Shown here one piece after another: positions 42,119-50,821 of a stretch of 64,000 bases of DNA. The stretch comes from Gammaproteobacteria bacterium (GTDB lineage: Bacteria > Pseudomonadota > Gammaproteobacteria > Xanthomonadales > Rhodanobacteraceae): positions 1 through 64,000 of the forward strand of contig JAJPHQ010000035.1 of assembly GCA_021325195.1 (NCBI GenBank), written 5' to 3'. How positions within the stretch are numbered: position 1 is the first letter of the stretch; each line of letters opens with the position of its first letter. The translations under genes were made by a program, and so were the position numbers. The notes below the pieces were generated by a model. The model was not told the origin of the DNA. It made no database searches and worked only from the letters and a program-made list of their open reading frames with translations.

Positions 42119-42792
42119 TTTCGACGTCCATGTCTTTTTTCGCCCGCCTGACTCGCGCCATGCCTGGCGCTCGCCCTTCGGGCCGCCTGCGGCGTTCAAA
42201 TCGGCAATCCTGCCGATTTAGTCCGGGCGGGCGAGCCACCTTTCTTTGCGTGGCCAAAGAAAGGTGGCCCAAAGAAAGGCCACCCCGGTGCTGCGTTTTT
42301 CGCCCGTCCATGGACGAAAAATCCGTCCGGGCCGTCCGGACTCGCCGACGCGCCGTCCCTGGCGCGGCGTCAAGTGGGCGCAATCCATTGCGCCCACCCT
42401 GCGGGCCTGATCGTCCGGCCCTCACCGCAGCACAGGGGCCCCGGAAAGGCTCTGTTTCGATGACGCCTTCCTTGGCTTCGTTCAAAGCGGGAACGAGCAG
42501 TTTGCTTCGCGCCATCCTGCGCGCAGGAAGCGCGCCAGACGGGGCCCCTCGAACACGGCGAGCGAACGACGGAAAGTCCGAAGGATGGCGCACAGGAAGT
42601 GCGCCAGTTCGCCGCAGGCGCAGGGATGCGCCTTCGGCGAACCCCGGCGGCCGCTCGCGGACCCGCAGCCCATGGATGGGCTGTGGGCGTGTTCGCGGGG
42701 TGGCCTTCTCTTTGGTGACTTTCTCTTGGCCACGCAAGAGAAAGTCACACGCCTGCCCGGGAGGCGGGCGGAAAAAGACAGGGACGTCGAAA
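42119..42792. repeat. large inverted composite repeat region with many hairpins
   Basis: Left arm tttcgacgtccatgtcttttttcgcccgcct matches the reverse complement of the right end (tttcgacgtccctgtctttttccgcccgcct). Hairpins ccacctttcttt-gcgtggcc-aaagaaaggtgg (42236-42267) and gtgactttctctt-ggccacgc-aagagaaagtcac (42715-42748) have mutually complementary loops. Confidence 0.85.
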
Positions 42793-42813
42793 GACGGTTT
42801 GGAGGTGCGTCGC

Positions 42814-43527
42814 CTACTCACGCGTCGCGGTAGACGGGCCCGGGTGTGGGCGACGTCGCGACGGTTTGTCGGCAGCGTCCGCGGGCGGCGCGGCCCGATC
42901 GCGATTGGCCACGTCGAGTGCCCACGCGACGACCTGTTGCGCGAGGGCGTCGTCGGCCGCACCGAACGCGGCGACGATCTGCGGCACCTGCGTGCCGGAC
43001 GGGTTCTGCGTGACCACGAAGCTGCGGGTCGCCAGCAGATTGCGGGCGCCGCCGCGCCGCAGTTGCGCATCGAAGCGGACCACCACCACCGGCGAACCAT
43101 TCCGGTATTCGGACTGGAAGGCGCGCAGATCGCCGCTCAGCGCGTAATCGGAGGCGAAGCGATCGTCGTCGGTGGTGACCGCAGGCAGTCCGGCGGCCAT
43201 GAACGCATCGACCAGCCGGTGACGCACCAGCAGCGCGGGCGATTCGCTCCAGCGCGCGCCCCTGTACACGCTGACCCGGCCCGGCTCCGGCATCACCACG
43301 ATGCCGGTGTTGTCGAGCATGCCGCTGGTGTTGGGCGTGTCCACGCGCAGGCTGAAGGCCGGTGCCGGAATGCCGCTCGCCGCGGTTGCGGCGCCCTCCG
43401 GCGGTTGCCAGGTCTGGACGACTTCGCGCGGCGGCAGCACCGAACACGCGGACAGGATCAACGCGCCTGCCAGCGCGACGATCGTGACGCGTGCGCGGAC
43501 GCAACGCAGGCGGGGACGGATGCTCAT
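42814..43527 (-). CDS. ABC-type transport auxiliary lipoprotein (PqiC-like) of the Mla/MCE system
   Basis: Lipobox LILSACS; position directly downstream of the MCE gene. Confidence 0.75.
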   Translation of the reverse strand: MSIRPRLRCVRARVTIVALAGALILSACSVLPPREVVQTWQPPEGAATAASGIPAPAFSLRVDTPNTSGMLDNTGIVVMPEPGRVSVYRGARWSESPALLVRHRLVDAFMAAGLPAVTTDDDRFASDYALSGDLRAFQSEYRNGSPVVVVRFDAQLRRGGARNLLATRSFVVTQNPSGTQVPQIVAAFGAADDALAQQVVAWALDVANRDRAAPPADAADKPSRRRPHPGPSTATRE

Positions 43528-43538
43528 GCCGGGATTCC

Positions 43539-44465
43539 TCATGGTTTCGGCTCGAATTCCTGCGGCTGCTCGCGGCCCAGCAGGTAGCCGGCCGGGTTGC
43601 CCTGCAGCTTGCTGGTCAGCGAGTGCAGGTCGCGCAGCGTCGAGCGCAGCTCACGCAGGGTCGGGCCGATCTGGCCCACGCCCTGCAGTCCCGACTGCAG
43701 GTTGCCGCGGTTTTCCTGCAGCAACTGGTCGAGCGTTTGCGAGGTGTGTTGCAGCGAAGCCAGCGTCGTCTGCGTGCGCTCCAGGGTTTGCCTGCCCGGG
43801 CCGCTGACCAGTGAATCGACGCTGGCCAGGGTGGCGTTGAGCTGCCGGGAGGCCATGCTGGTCTGCTTGATCAGGTCCCGGATGTCCTGGCGTTCCGCGG
43901 CGATCGCGGCGGTGGTCTGGTCGAGGTTCTGCAGCGTTTCGCTGATGCGGTCGGCATTTTCCTGCGACAGGATCCGGCTGAGCCGGTCCAGGATGCCGTT
44001 CAGCGTGGTCACCACGTCGCTGCCGGAGGAAAGCAGTTTGGTCAGCGCCGAGCTTTCGGCGGGGATCTGGGGTTCCGGATTGTCGGGCGTCGGCAGCAGC
44101 AGCGGACTGCTGGGCGCGCCGCCGCTCAGTTGCACGAAGGCGACGCCGGTCAGGCCCAGCAGCCCCAGCTTGGCGCGGGTGTCGGTCTTGACCGGAGTGT
44201 CGGCGGCCACCTGGATTTGCGCGATCACCTTGCGCGGATCGCGCGGGTCGAGCTTCAACTGGCTGACCTCGCCGACCTGGATGCCGTTGTATTGCACGGC
44301 GCTGCCCTTGGACAGTCCGGTCACCGCCTCGCTGAACACGATGTCGTAGTAATGGTACTGACGGCTGATGCTGGTTTTGGCCAGCCACAGCGCGAACAGC
44401 ACCACGGCGGCCACCACCACGAGGGTGAAGGCGCCGATCAGGACATGGTGGGCCTTGGTTTCCAT
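43539..44465 (-). CDS. MlaD family MCE-domain protein
   Basis: YDIVFSEAVTGLSKGSAVQYNGIQVGEVSQLKLDPRDPRKVIAQIQVAADTPVKTDTRAKLGLLGLTGVAFVQLSGG. Confidence 0.9.
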   Translation of the reverse strand: METKAHHVLIGAFTLVVVAAVVLFALWLAKTSISRQYHYYDIVFSEAVTGLSKGSAVQYNGIQVGEVSQLKLDPRDPRKVIAQIQVAADTPVKTDTRAKLGLLGLTGVAFVQLSGGAPSSPLLLPTPDNPEPQIPAESSALTKLLSSGSDVVTTLNGILDRLSRILSQENADRISETLQNLDQTTAAIAAERQDIRDLIKQTSMASRQLNATLASVDSLVSGPGRQTLERTQTTLASLQHTSQTLDQLLQENRGNLQSGLQGVGQIGPTLRELRSTLRDLHSLTSKLQGNPAGYLLGREQPQEFEPKP

Positions 44466-44474
44466 CGCGCTACC

Positions 44475-45275
44475 TCACGTCATTGCATGGATCGCTTCCG
44501 CCGCGCGACCGCGTGGTCCGCCGAAGTATTCGCGGATCCAAGGGTCGTCGAAGCGTTCCACCTTGTCCAGCGTGTCGGCCACGATCACGCGCTTGTGGGC
44601 CAGTACCGCCACGCGGTCGCAGATCGCGTGCAGCGAATCGAGATCGTGGGTGATCATGAATACGGTCAGCCCCAGCGCGTCGCGCAGGGCGCGGATCAGG
44701 GCGTCGAACGAGGCCGCGGCGATCGGGTCGAGGCCCGAGGTCGGTTCGTCCAGGAACACGATTTCGGGATCCAGCGCCAGCGCGCGCGCCAGCGCGGCGC
44801 GCTTGCGCATGCCGCCCGACAGTTCCGACGGGTACTTGTGGCGCGTCTCCGGCGGCAGGTCGGCCAGCGCGATCTTCAGCGCCGCCACCCGCAGTGCGTC
44901 GTGCAGGCTCAGGCTGGTGTGCTCCATCAGCGGCACGCGCACGTTCTCGCTCACCGTCAGCGAGGAAAACAGCGCGCCATCCTGGAACAGCACGCCGAAG
45001 CGGCGTTCGACGGCGATCCGGGCGGCCGGCGGCAACGCGTGCAAATCCTGCCCGAACAGGCGCACGCTGCCGGCATCGGGCCGGCGCAGGCCCAGGATCG
45101 TGCGCAGCAGCACCGACTTGCCGCTGCCCGAGCCGCCGACCACGCCCAGGATTTCGCCGCGATAGACGTCGAGGTCGAGGTTCTCGTGCACCACCTGGCT
45201 GCCGAACTGGCTGCGCAAGCCGCGCACCTGCACGATCGCCTCGGGCTGCCCGTTCCGGCTGGCGACCGCGTTCAC
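44475..45275 (-). CDS. ABC transporter ATP-binding protein (MlaF-like)
   Basis: GTG start; LGVVGGSGSGKSVLLRTILGL Walker A, LSGGMRKRAALARALALDPEIVFLDEPTSGLDP. Confidence 0.9.
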   Translation of the reverse strand: MNAVASRNGQPEAIVQVRGLRSQFGSQVVHENLDLDVYRGEILGVVGGSGSGKSVLLRTILGLRRPDAGSVRLFGQDLHALPPAARIAVERRFGVLFQDGALFSSLTVSENVRVPLMEHTSLSLHDALRVAALKIALADLPPETRHKYPSELSGGMRKRAALARALALDPEIVFLDEPTSGLDPIAAASFDALIRALRDALGLTVFMITHDLDSLHAICDRVAVLAHKRVIVADTLDKVERFDDPWIREYFGGPRGRAAEAIHAMT

Positions 45276-46426
45276 CAGCCCATCTCCATGAAGAACAGCG
45301 CGGCCAGTGCGTCCACCAGAATCACCACGAAGATCGACTGCACCACGCTGGAGGTGGTGCGCTGGCCCACCGATTCGGCGCTGCCCTGCACCTTGAAGCC
45401 TTCCAGGCAGCCGATCACCGCGATCAGGAACGCGAAGATCGGCGCCTTGGCGAGGCCCAGCCAGAGGTAGCGGATCGGCGTGTCGGTCTGGAACACCGAC
45501 ACGAACATCGACGGCGAGATGTTCAGCGCGAACCAGCACACCAGCGCGCCGCCGGTCACGCCGGCCATCATCGACAGGAAGGTCAGCAGCGGCATCACCG
45601 CCACCAGCGCCAGCACGCGCGGCAGCACCAGCAACTCGACGGGATCGAGGCCCATCGTGCGCATCGCATCGACCTCCTCGTTCACCTTCATCGAGCCGAT
45701 CTGCGCGGTGAACGCGCTGGCGGTGCGACCGGCCAGCAGGATCGCGGTCAGCAGCACCGCCAGTTCGCGCAGGAAGGCGTATGACACCAGATCGACGGTG
45801 AACACGGTGGCGCCGTAGCGTTGCAGCGCGGTCGCGCCCAGGAACGCGATCACCGCGCCGATCAGGAACGACAGCAGCACCACGATCGGCACCGCGTCCA
45901 GGCCGGTCTGCTCCATGTGGTAGATCAGCGAGGTGACGCGCCAGCGCCTGGGCAGCCAGATCGTGCGGGCCAGCGTCTCCAGTGTCATGCCGATGAAGCC
46001 CAGCAGCTTGAGCGTCAGCCTCCAGATGTGGACGACGTTCTCGCCCACGCGCGCGAGCAGGTCGATGAAACCGAAATCGCGCGGCGGCGGCGGGCGGTGC
46101 GCGTAGATTTCCGTGACCGCCTCGCTGACGGTGCCCAGCAGCGCGCGCAGCTCGCGCGGCACGTCGCGGTCGTGCTCGGCCAGCCACTGCAGGCACTTGG
46201 GACCCAGCGCGACCGCGATCAGGCCGGCGCCGGCGGTGTCGATCCGGCTGATGCCGTTGAAATCCACGTCGGGCCGCTCGGGCAGGTGCGGCTTCACCGC
46301 ATCGAGGCGCGATTCCAGTTCGGTGAAATGCGGCAGCGTCCAGTCGCCGGTAAGGCGCAGCACGCCGCTGCCGTCCGCCGAGGGCACCCACTCGGCGTTG
46401 CCGGGCGTGGTCGGGGAGCGATCCAT
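45272..46426 (-). CDS. MlaE family ABC permease with N-terminal STAS domain
   Basis: N-terminal DWTLPHFTELESRLDAV...DVDFNGISRIDTAGAGLIAV (STAS); LTAILLAGRTASAFTAQIGSMKVNEEVDAMRTMGLDPVELLVLPRVLAL (MlaE). Confidence 0.9.
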   Translation of the reverse strand: MDRSPTTPGNAEWVPSADGSGVLRLTGDWTLPHFTELESRLDAVKPHLPERPDVDFNGISRIDTAGAGLIAVALGPKCLQWLAEHDRDVPRELRALLGTVSEAVTEIYAHRPPPPRDFGFIDLLARVGENVVHIWRLTLKLLGFIGMTLETLARTIWLPRRWRVTSLIYHMEQTGLDAVPIVVLLSFLIGAVIAFLGATALQRYGATVFTVDLVSYAFLRELAVLLTAILLAGRTASAFTAQIGSMKVNEEVDAMRTMGLDPVELLVLPRVLALVAVMPLLTFLSMMAGVTGGALVCWFALNISPSMFVSVFQTDTPIRYLWLGLAKAPIFAFLIAVIGCLEGFKVQGSAESVGQRTTSSVVQSIFVVILVDALAALFFMEMGW

Positions 46427-46590
46427 CCACGCAATTTAGCATGCTTGTGCGATCGTCCCCGATCGCCGCTCCGGTGATTCACAAGGCGAGGAACAGCGCT
46501 CCGGGATTGTCGAGACCACCACGGCCTTCCCTGGCCTGACTTTTCACAACAGCCGCGGCGATAATGCCCGTTCCAAAGCAAGGCCGCGCC

Positions 46591-47817
46591 ATGACCAAGC
46601 ACACCATCCTCAACGCCACGCACCGCGCCGCCGGCGCGAAGATGGTCGACTTCGGCGGCTGGGACATGCCGCTGCACTACGGCTCGCAGATCGAGGAACA
46701 CCACGCGGTCCGCCGCGACGCCGGCATGTTCGACGTCTCGCACATGACCGTGGTGGATCTGCACGGCGCGCGCTGCCGCGATTTCCTGCGGCACCTGCTG
46801 GCGAACAGCGTGGACAGGCTGAAGAAACCCGGCAAGGCGCTGTATTCGTGCATGCTGAACGAGCGCGGCGGGGTGATCGACGACCTGATCGTGTATTTTC
46901 TTGCCGAGGGTGCGAGCCAAGGACGGCTCGCACGCGAAGCCGGAGCGTCGGCGACGGCTGAGGCGGAGGCGAGTCCGGACATGCGCCGGACTCGCCGTGC
47001 CGAATCCGCGCAGGGAAGCGTGGATTCGGAAAGGGAATGGTTTCGCGTTGTCGTGAATGCCGCCACCCGCGACAAGGACCTGGCCTGGATCGAAAGGCAG
47101 GCCGCGCCGTTCGGCGTCACGGTCAGCGAGCGTGCGGATCTGGCGATGATCGCGGTGCAGGGCCCGCACGCGCGCGCCAGGGTGCTGGGCCTGCTCGACC
47201 CGGCCGACCGCGAGCGCGTGGAGAAGCTGGGCAAGTTCGCCGCCACCGAGGCACGCGGTCCGGGCGGCATGCCGCTGTTCGTGGCGCGCACCGGCTACAC
47301 CGGCGAGGATGGCTTCGAGATCATCGTGCCGGAGGCCCACGCGGTGACGCTGTGGAACGCGCTGGCCGCGGCGGGCGTGCGCCCCGCCGGTCTGGGCGCG
47401 CGCGACACCCTGCGGCTCGAAGCGGGGATGAACCTGTACGGCCAGGACATGGACGAGAACGTGACGCCCTGGGAGGCCGGGCTCGCGTGGACCGTGTCGC
47501 TGGACGAAGGCCGCGATTTCGTCGGCCGCGCCGCGCTGGAGAGGCAGAAGGCCGCGGGCGTGCCGCGCGAACTGATTGGCGTGGTGCTGGACGACAAGGG
47601 CGTGCTGCGCCACGGCCAGCGCGTGATCAGCGACAGGGGCGACGGCGAAATCCTGTCGGGGATCTTTTCGCCCACGCTGGGCAAGGCCATCGGCTTCGCG
47701 CGCGTGCCCGCGGGTGCGCACGCCGGACTGCGCGTGGACATTCGCGGGCGCGAGCTGCCGCTGCGCGCGGTGAAGCCTCCGTTCGTGCGCGACGGCAAAC
47801 CGTGCGAGGGGATTTGA
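46591..47817 (+). CDS. gcvT: glycine cleavage system aminomethyltransferase (T protein) containing a ~42-aa insertion
   Basis: [38 protein letters not shown]...[45 protein letters not shown]. Confidence 0.95.
   Translation: MTKHTILNATHRAAGAKMVDFGGWDMPLHYGSQIEEHHAVRRDAGMFDVSHMTVVDLHGARCRDFLRHLLANSVDRLKKPGKALYSCMLNERGGVIDDLIVYFLAEGASQGRLAREAGASATAEAEASPDMRRTRRAESAQGSVDSEREWFRVVVNAATRDKDLAWIERQAAPFGVTVSERADLAMIAVQGPHARARVLGLLDPADRERVEKLGKFAATEARGPGGMPLFVARTGYTGEDGFEIIVPEAHAVTLWNALAAAGVRPAGLGARDTLRLEAGMNLYGQDMDENVTPWEAGLAWTVSLDEGRDFVGRAALERQKAAGVPRELIGVVLDDKGVLRHGQRVISDRGDGEILSGIFSPTLGKAIGFARVPAGAHAGLRVDIRGRELPLRAVKPPFVRDGKPCEGI
46908..47033. repeat. palindromic element inserted in frame within gcvT
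   Basis: Three perfect stems: gtgcgagcc-aaggac-ggctcgcac (46910-46933); ggcgagtccgg-acatgcg-ccggactcgcc (46968-46996); ccgaatcc...ggattcgg (47000-47029). Confidence 0.85.
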
Positions 47818-47950
47818 GCGAGGGAGCGCGCGGCAGGCCGGATGCAGCGGCTGCCGTCCACGACGGGGAGTTCCGGGCTCCTGCATTCGACCGGACGTTG
47901 TAGTTAGAATCACGGGTTCATCGCCCGCATCAGACAGCCAGGACCCAACC

Positions 47951-48346
47951 ATGAGCGAGATTCCCGGGGATCTGAAATTCCAGAAGTCGCACGAATGGGC
48001 GCGCATCGAGGACGGCGGCCAGGTACGCGTGGGCATATCCGACCATGCCCAGGAGCTGCTGGGTGATCTGGTTTATGTCGAACTGCCCAAGGTGGGCGAC
48101 AAGGTCGAGGCCGGCGCCACCTGCGCGGTGGTGGAATCGGTCAAGGCTGCATCGGACGTCTACTCGCCGGTCAGCGGCGAGGTGGTCGCGGTCAACGAAA
48201 CGCTCAACGACAAGCCGGAAACCATCAACGAGGATGCCTACGGCGACGGCTGGATCTTCGTGGTCAAGGCCGACAACCTCGACGAAATGGACAGCCTGCT
48301 CGATCCCGACGATTACGCCGAACTGATCGAGGACAGCGAGGACTGA
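47951..48346 (+). CDS. gcvH: glycine cleavage system H protein
   Basis: [71 protein letters not shown] (lipoyl-Lys site). Confidence 0.96.
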   Translation: MSEIPGDLKFQKSHEWARIEDGGQVRVGISDHAQELLGDLVYVELPKVGDKVEAGATCAVVESVKAASDVYSPVSGEVVAVNETLNDKPETINEDAYGDGWIFVVKADNLDEMDSLLDPDDYAELIEDSED

Positions 48347-48744
48347 CCCGCATGATGCCGGCGCCGCGCGCACGCCCGCGTGGCGTCGCCCGCGGCATCG
48401 GAAGGCTCCGGAATGGGGGAAATCCGCGCTGGCGCGGGCGGTTCCGGCGCATGCCGATTTTCCGATCGTTCAGGCTGCCGGAACGCGTGTCGCGCGGCTC
48501 GCGCGGGCGCATCTCCCGAATTGCACATGACTGCTTCGCCACCGCGGCGGAGGCGCGACCGCGATGTGCGAAAGCAAGGCGCGGCGCGGGTTGCAGCGCA
48601 ACGTCTCGATCGTGATGCAGGAATCGTTTGGACGTCCATCCGTCCGTACCGGAGCGCACGATCTGCACGGCACACGCCTCGTGCGGCACCTGCTGCGGCA
48701 CCCGTGCTGCGCTCGCAAGAGCTTCATCCGGCGCAAAAAATTGA

Positions 48745-48773
48745 TTGACACCGCGATTTCATGGGGCTAGCTT
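48745..48773 (+). promoter_or_regulatory. candidate sigma70 promoter for the metJ-like gene
   Basis: Perfect -35 TTGACA (48745-48750), 17-bp spacer, weak -10 TAGCTT (48768-48773). Confidence 0.4.
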
Positions 48774-48804
48774 CTGCGCCCGACGACATGTGAAACAGGG
48801 AAAC

Positions 48805-49299
48805 ATGCCGACTGCCAGGTACATCAAGCCGTACGTCGAGCACGGTCGAAAGTCCGGAAGAGTGAGGAAGATCACCGTCTCGATTCCGCTGCATGTACTC
48901 CGGCTGCTTTCCGACGAACGCACACGTCGTCAGGTGTCGAACTTGCGGCACGCCACGAACAGCGATCTTCTGTGCGAGGCGTTCCTGCATGCGTTTACTG
49001 GGCAACCACTGCCAACTGATGAGGAGCTGAGACGAACCATGGCCATGAAGAAAGCCGCAAAGAAATCCGCCAAAAAGGCGGCCCGTAAATCCACCAAGAA
49101 GGCCAAGGCCCGCAAGTCGGCCAAGGCCAAGACCGCTACGGCGCGCAAGACCGCCAAGCGCAGGACGGCCCGCAAGGCGTCGACCAGAAAGCCGGCGCGC
49201 AAGCGTGCCACGAAGAAGCGTGCGCGTCGTCGCACTGCCAAGAAGGCCGTGATGGCCAAGACCTCGCGTGCCAGCAAGAGCAAGCGCGCGAAGAAGTAA
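48805..49299 (+). CDS. metJ: MetJ-type ribbon-helix-helix repressor fused to a histone H1-like Lys/Ala/Arg-rich tail
   Basis: [65 protein letters not shown] matches the E. coli MetJ core as recalled; C-terminus [30 protein letters not shown]... is H1-like. Confidence 0.85.
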   Translation: MPTARYIKPYVEHGRKSGRVRKITVSIPLHVLRLLSDERTRRQVSNLRHATNSDLLCEAFLHAFTGQPLPTDEELRRTMAMKKAAKKSAKKAARKSTKKAKARKSAKAKTATARKTAKRRTARKASTRKPARKRATKKRARRRTAKKAVMAKTSRASKSKRAKK

Positions 49300-49400
49300 G
49301 TTGCACGGGTTGCAATGCTGAACCGGAAACCATAACGACAAGCCTGCTCTCCCTGCGACGCCCAGCGCGGGGAGATCGCGGGCAAGCGTTTCAGGCATTG

Positions 49401-49429
49401 GCCCCGGCTCCGCCGGGGCTTTGCCTTTT
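49401..49429 (+). terminator. Rho-independent terminator downstream of the metJ-H1 ORF
   Basis: gccccgg-ctccg-ccggggc stem followed by tttgcctttt. Confidence 0.75.
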
Positions 49430-49580
49430 CAGGGTCCGGAGGAAAGACCTTGCGCCAGGGATGTGAACCGCGTCACGCTTGTCGCGGCGACGCATTCCGG
49501 TGTGGCGCCGGACGGATGGAACGCTTCATGCATGGCGGAGGGGGTTACATGGCTCCGCACATCTTTGGGGTGAGCACATC

Positions 49581-50630
49581 ATGATGACCTCCGTATCGAT
49601 CCGTGCTGCTCGGATACGTTCCCTCCTGCGCGTTCCGCTGTGCGGGGCGCTGATCGCCGCGGCTGCAGCGATCGTGCTTGCCGGCTGCGGCCAGAACCAG
49701 AACGCGCCGCCGAAACAGGCGCCTGCCTCCGCACCCGCCGCGAAACCGCCGGTTGCCTCGGCACCGGCGGCCAGCGCACCGCCCGCCTCGGCAGCGCCGG
49801 CGCCGGCCTCGACCGCCGCGCAGGCCCAGGCAGCGCAGGCCAGACTGCAGTCTATGAGCGTGGACCAGTTGCTGGCCGCGGCCCGCGACGCGGTGAACCA
49901 GCAGCGGCTGGTCGCGCCCGCCTCGGACAACGCCTTCGAATACTACGAGGCTGCCCTGCAGAAGGATCCCAACAACCAGGTGGCCAGGGACGCGCTGCGC
50001 GAAACCTTCCCGTTCGGCGCCACCCAGGTCGAACGCACCATCTCGCAGAACAATTTCGACGAGGCCGACCGCGAGATCGGCCTGCTGGCCAAGGCCGATC
50101 CCACCAATTACACGTTGACCATCCTGCGCTCCAAGCTGGACGCGCAGCGCAAGCTGCAGCAGCGTCAGCAACAGCAGCAGGCGCAGAAGGAGGCCGAGCT
50201 TGCCGCCAAACAGGCTGCCGCCGCCAAGGCGGCGGCAGAGCAGGCTGCGGCGGCCAGGGCCGAAGCCGAACGTGCCGCTGCCGCGAAGGCCGCGCCGCCT
50301 CCCCCGCCGGTCGTGCGGACGCCCAAGCCCGCGCCGCCTCCGCCGTCCGCCGGTGAAACACGCGTGGCCGAGGTGATCCAGGCCGCCGCACCCAGTTATC
50401 CGATCGAGGCAGCGCGCAACCAGACCTCGGGCTACGCCGTGGTCGAGTTCACCGTCGAGCCGGATGGCTCGGTGAGCGATGCACACATCGTGGACTCCTC
50501 GCCGCGCCGGGTGTTCGACAACGCCGCGATCCAGGCGGTCAAGCGCTCGAGGTTCAAGCCGGCGCTGAAGGACGGCAAGCCCGTCTCCAGCGTCCTGCGC
50601 CGCCGGATCGATTTCAGGTTCGGGGGGTGA
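49581..50630 (+). CDS. lipoprotein with C-terminal TonB domain (TonB-like energy transducer)
   Basis: Lipobox IVLAGCGQ; KQQQQ/A-rich linker, PPPPP; C-terminal GYAVVEFTVEPDGSVSDAHIVDSSPRRVFDNAAIQAVKRSRFKPAL. Confidence 0.85.
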   Translation: MMTSVSIRAARIRSLLRVPLCGALIAAAAAIVLAGCGQNQNAPPKQAPASAPAAKPPVASAPAASAPPASAAPAPASTAAQAQAAQARLQSMSVDQLLAAARDAVNQQRLVAPASDNAFEYYEAALQKDPNNQVARDALRETFPFGATQVERTISQNNFDEADREIGLLAKADPTNYTLTILRSKLDAQRKLQQRQQQQQAQKEAELAAKQAAAAKAAAEQAAAARAEAERAAAAKAAPPPPPVVRTPKPAPPPPSAGETRVAEVIQAAAPSYPIEAARNQTSGYAVVEFTVEPDGSVSDAHIVDSSPRRVFDNAAIQAVKRSRFKPALKDGKPVSSVLRRRIDFRFGG

Positions 50631-50633
50631 GTC

Positions 50634-50808
50634 GCAGCGTTTACGCGATGCGTTGAATCGCATCGCGTGCTGCGACGAACGCCCGAAGCAGGATGCTGAG
50701 GGCCGGAGTTGCTTGGCGAGATCAGGATGATCGAGCCTGGCAACAGGGTCCATTTTTCGAAGGATGGGATGGCCGCCCGGGCGCCAAGCTCCAGGGATGG
50801 CTGCTTGC
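50634..50808. repeat. copy A of a duplicated hairpin-containing intergenic element
   Basis: cgcgatgcg-ttgaat-cgcatcgcg perfect stem (50644-50667) flanked by gtcgcagc/gctgcgac; about 120 bp downstream nearly identical to copy B. Confidence 0.88.
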
Positions 50809-50821
50809 TTGAACTTTTTCA

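Noticed and set aside
42039-43100. 353-aa minus-strand ORF and several short ORFs over the 42.1-42.8 kb repeat region
   Set aside because: The translation follows the inverted repeats and palindromes and runs into the lipoprotein gene; more likely non-coding repeat DNA.
46427-46590. glycine riboswitch searched for upstream of gcvT
   Set aside because: No recognisable tandem aptamer consensus could be seen by eye; a covariance-model search would be needed to exclude it fully.
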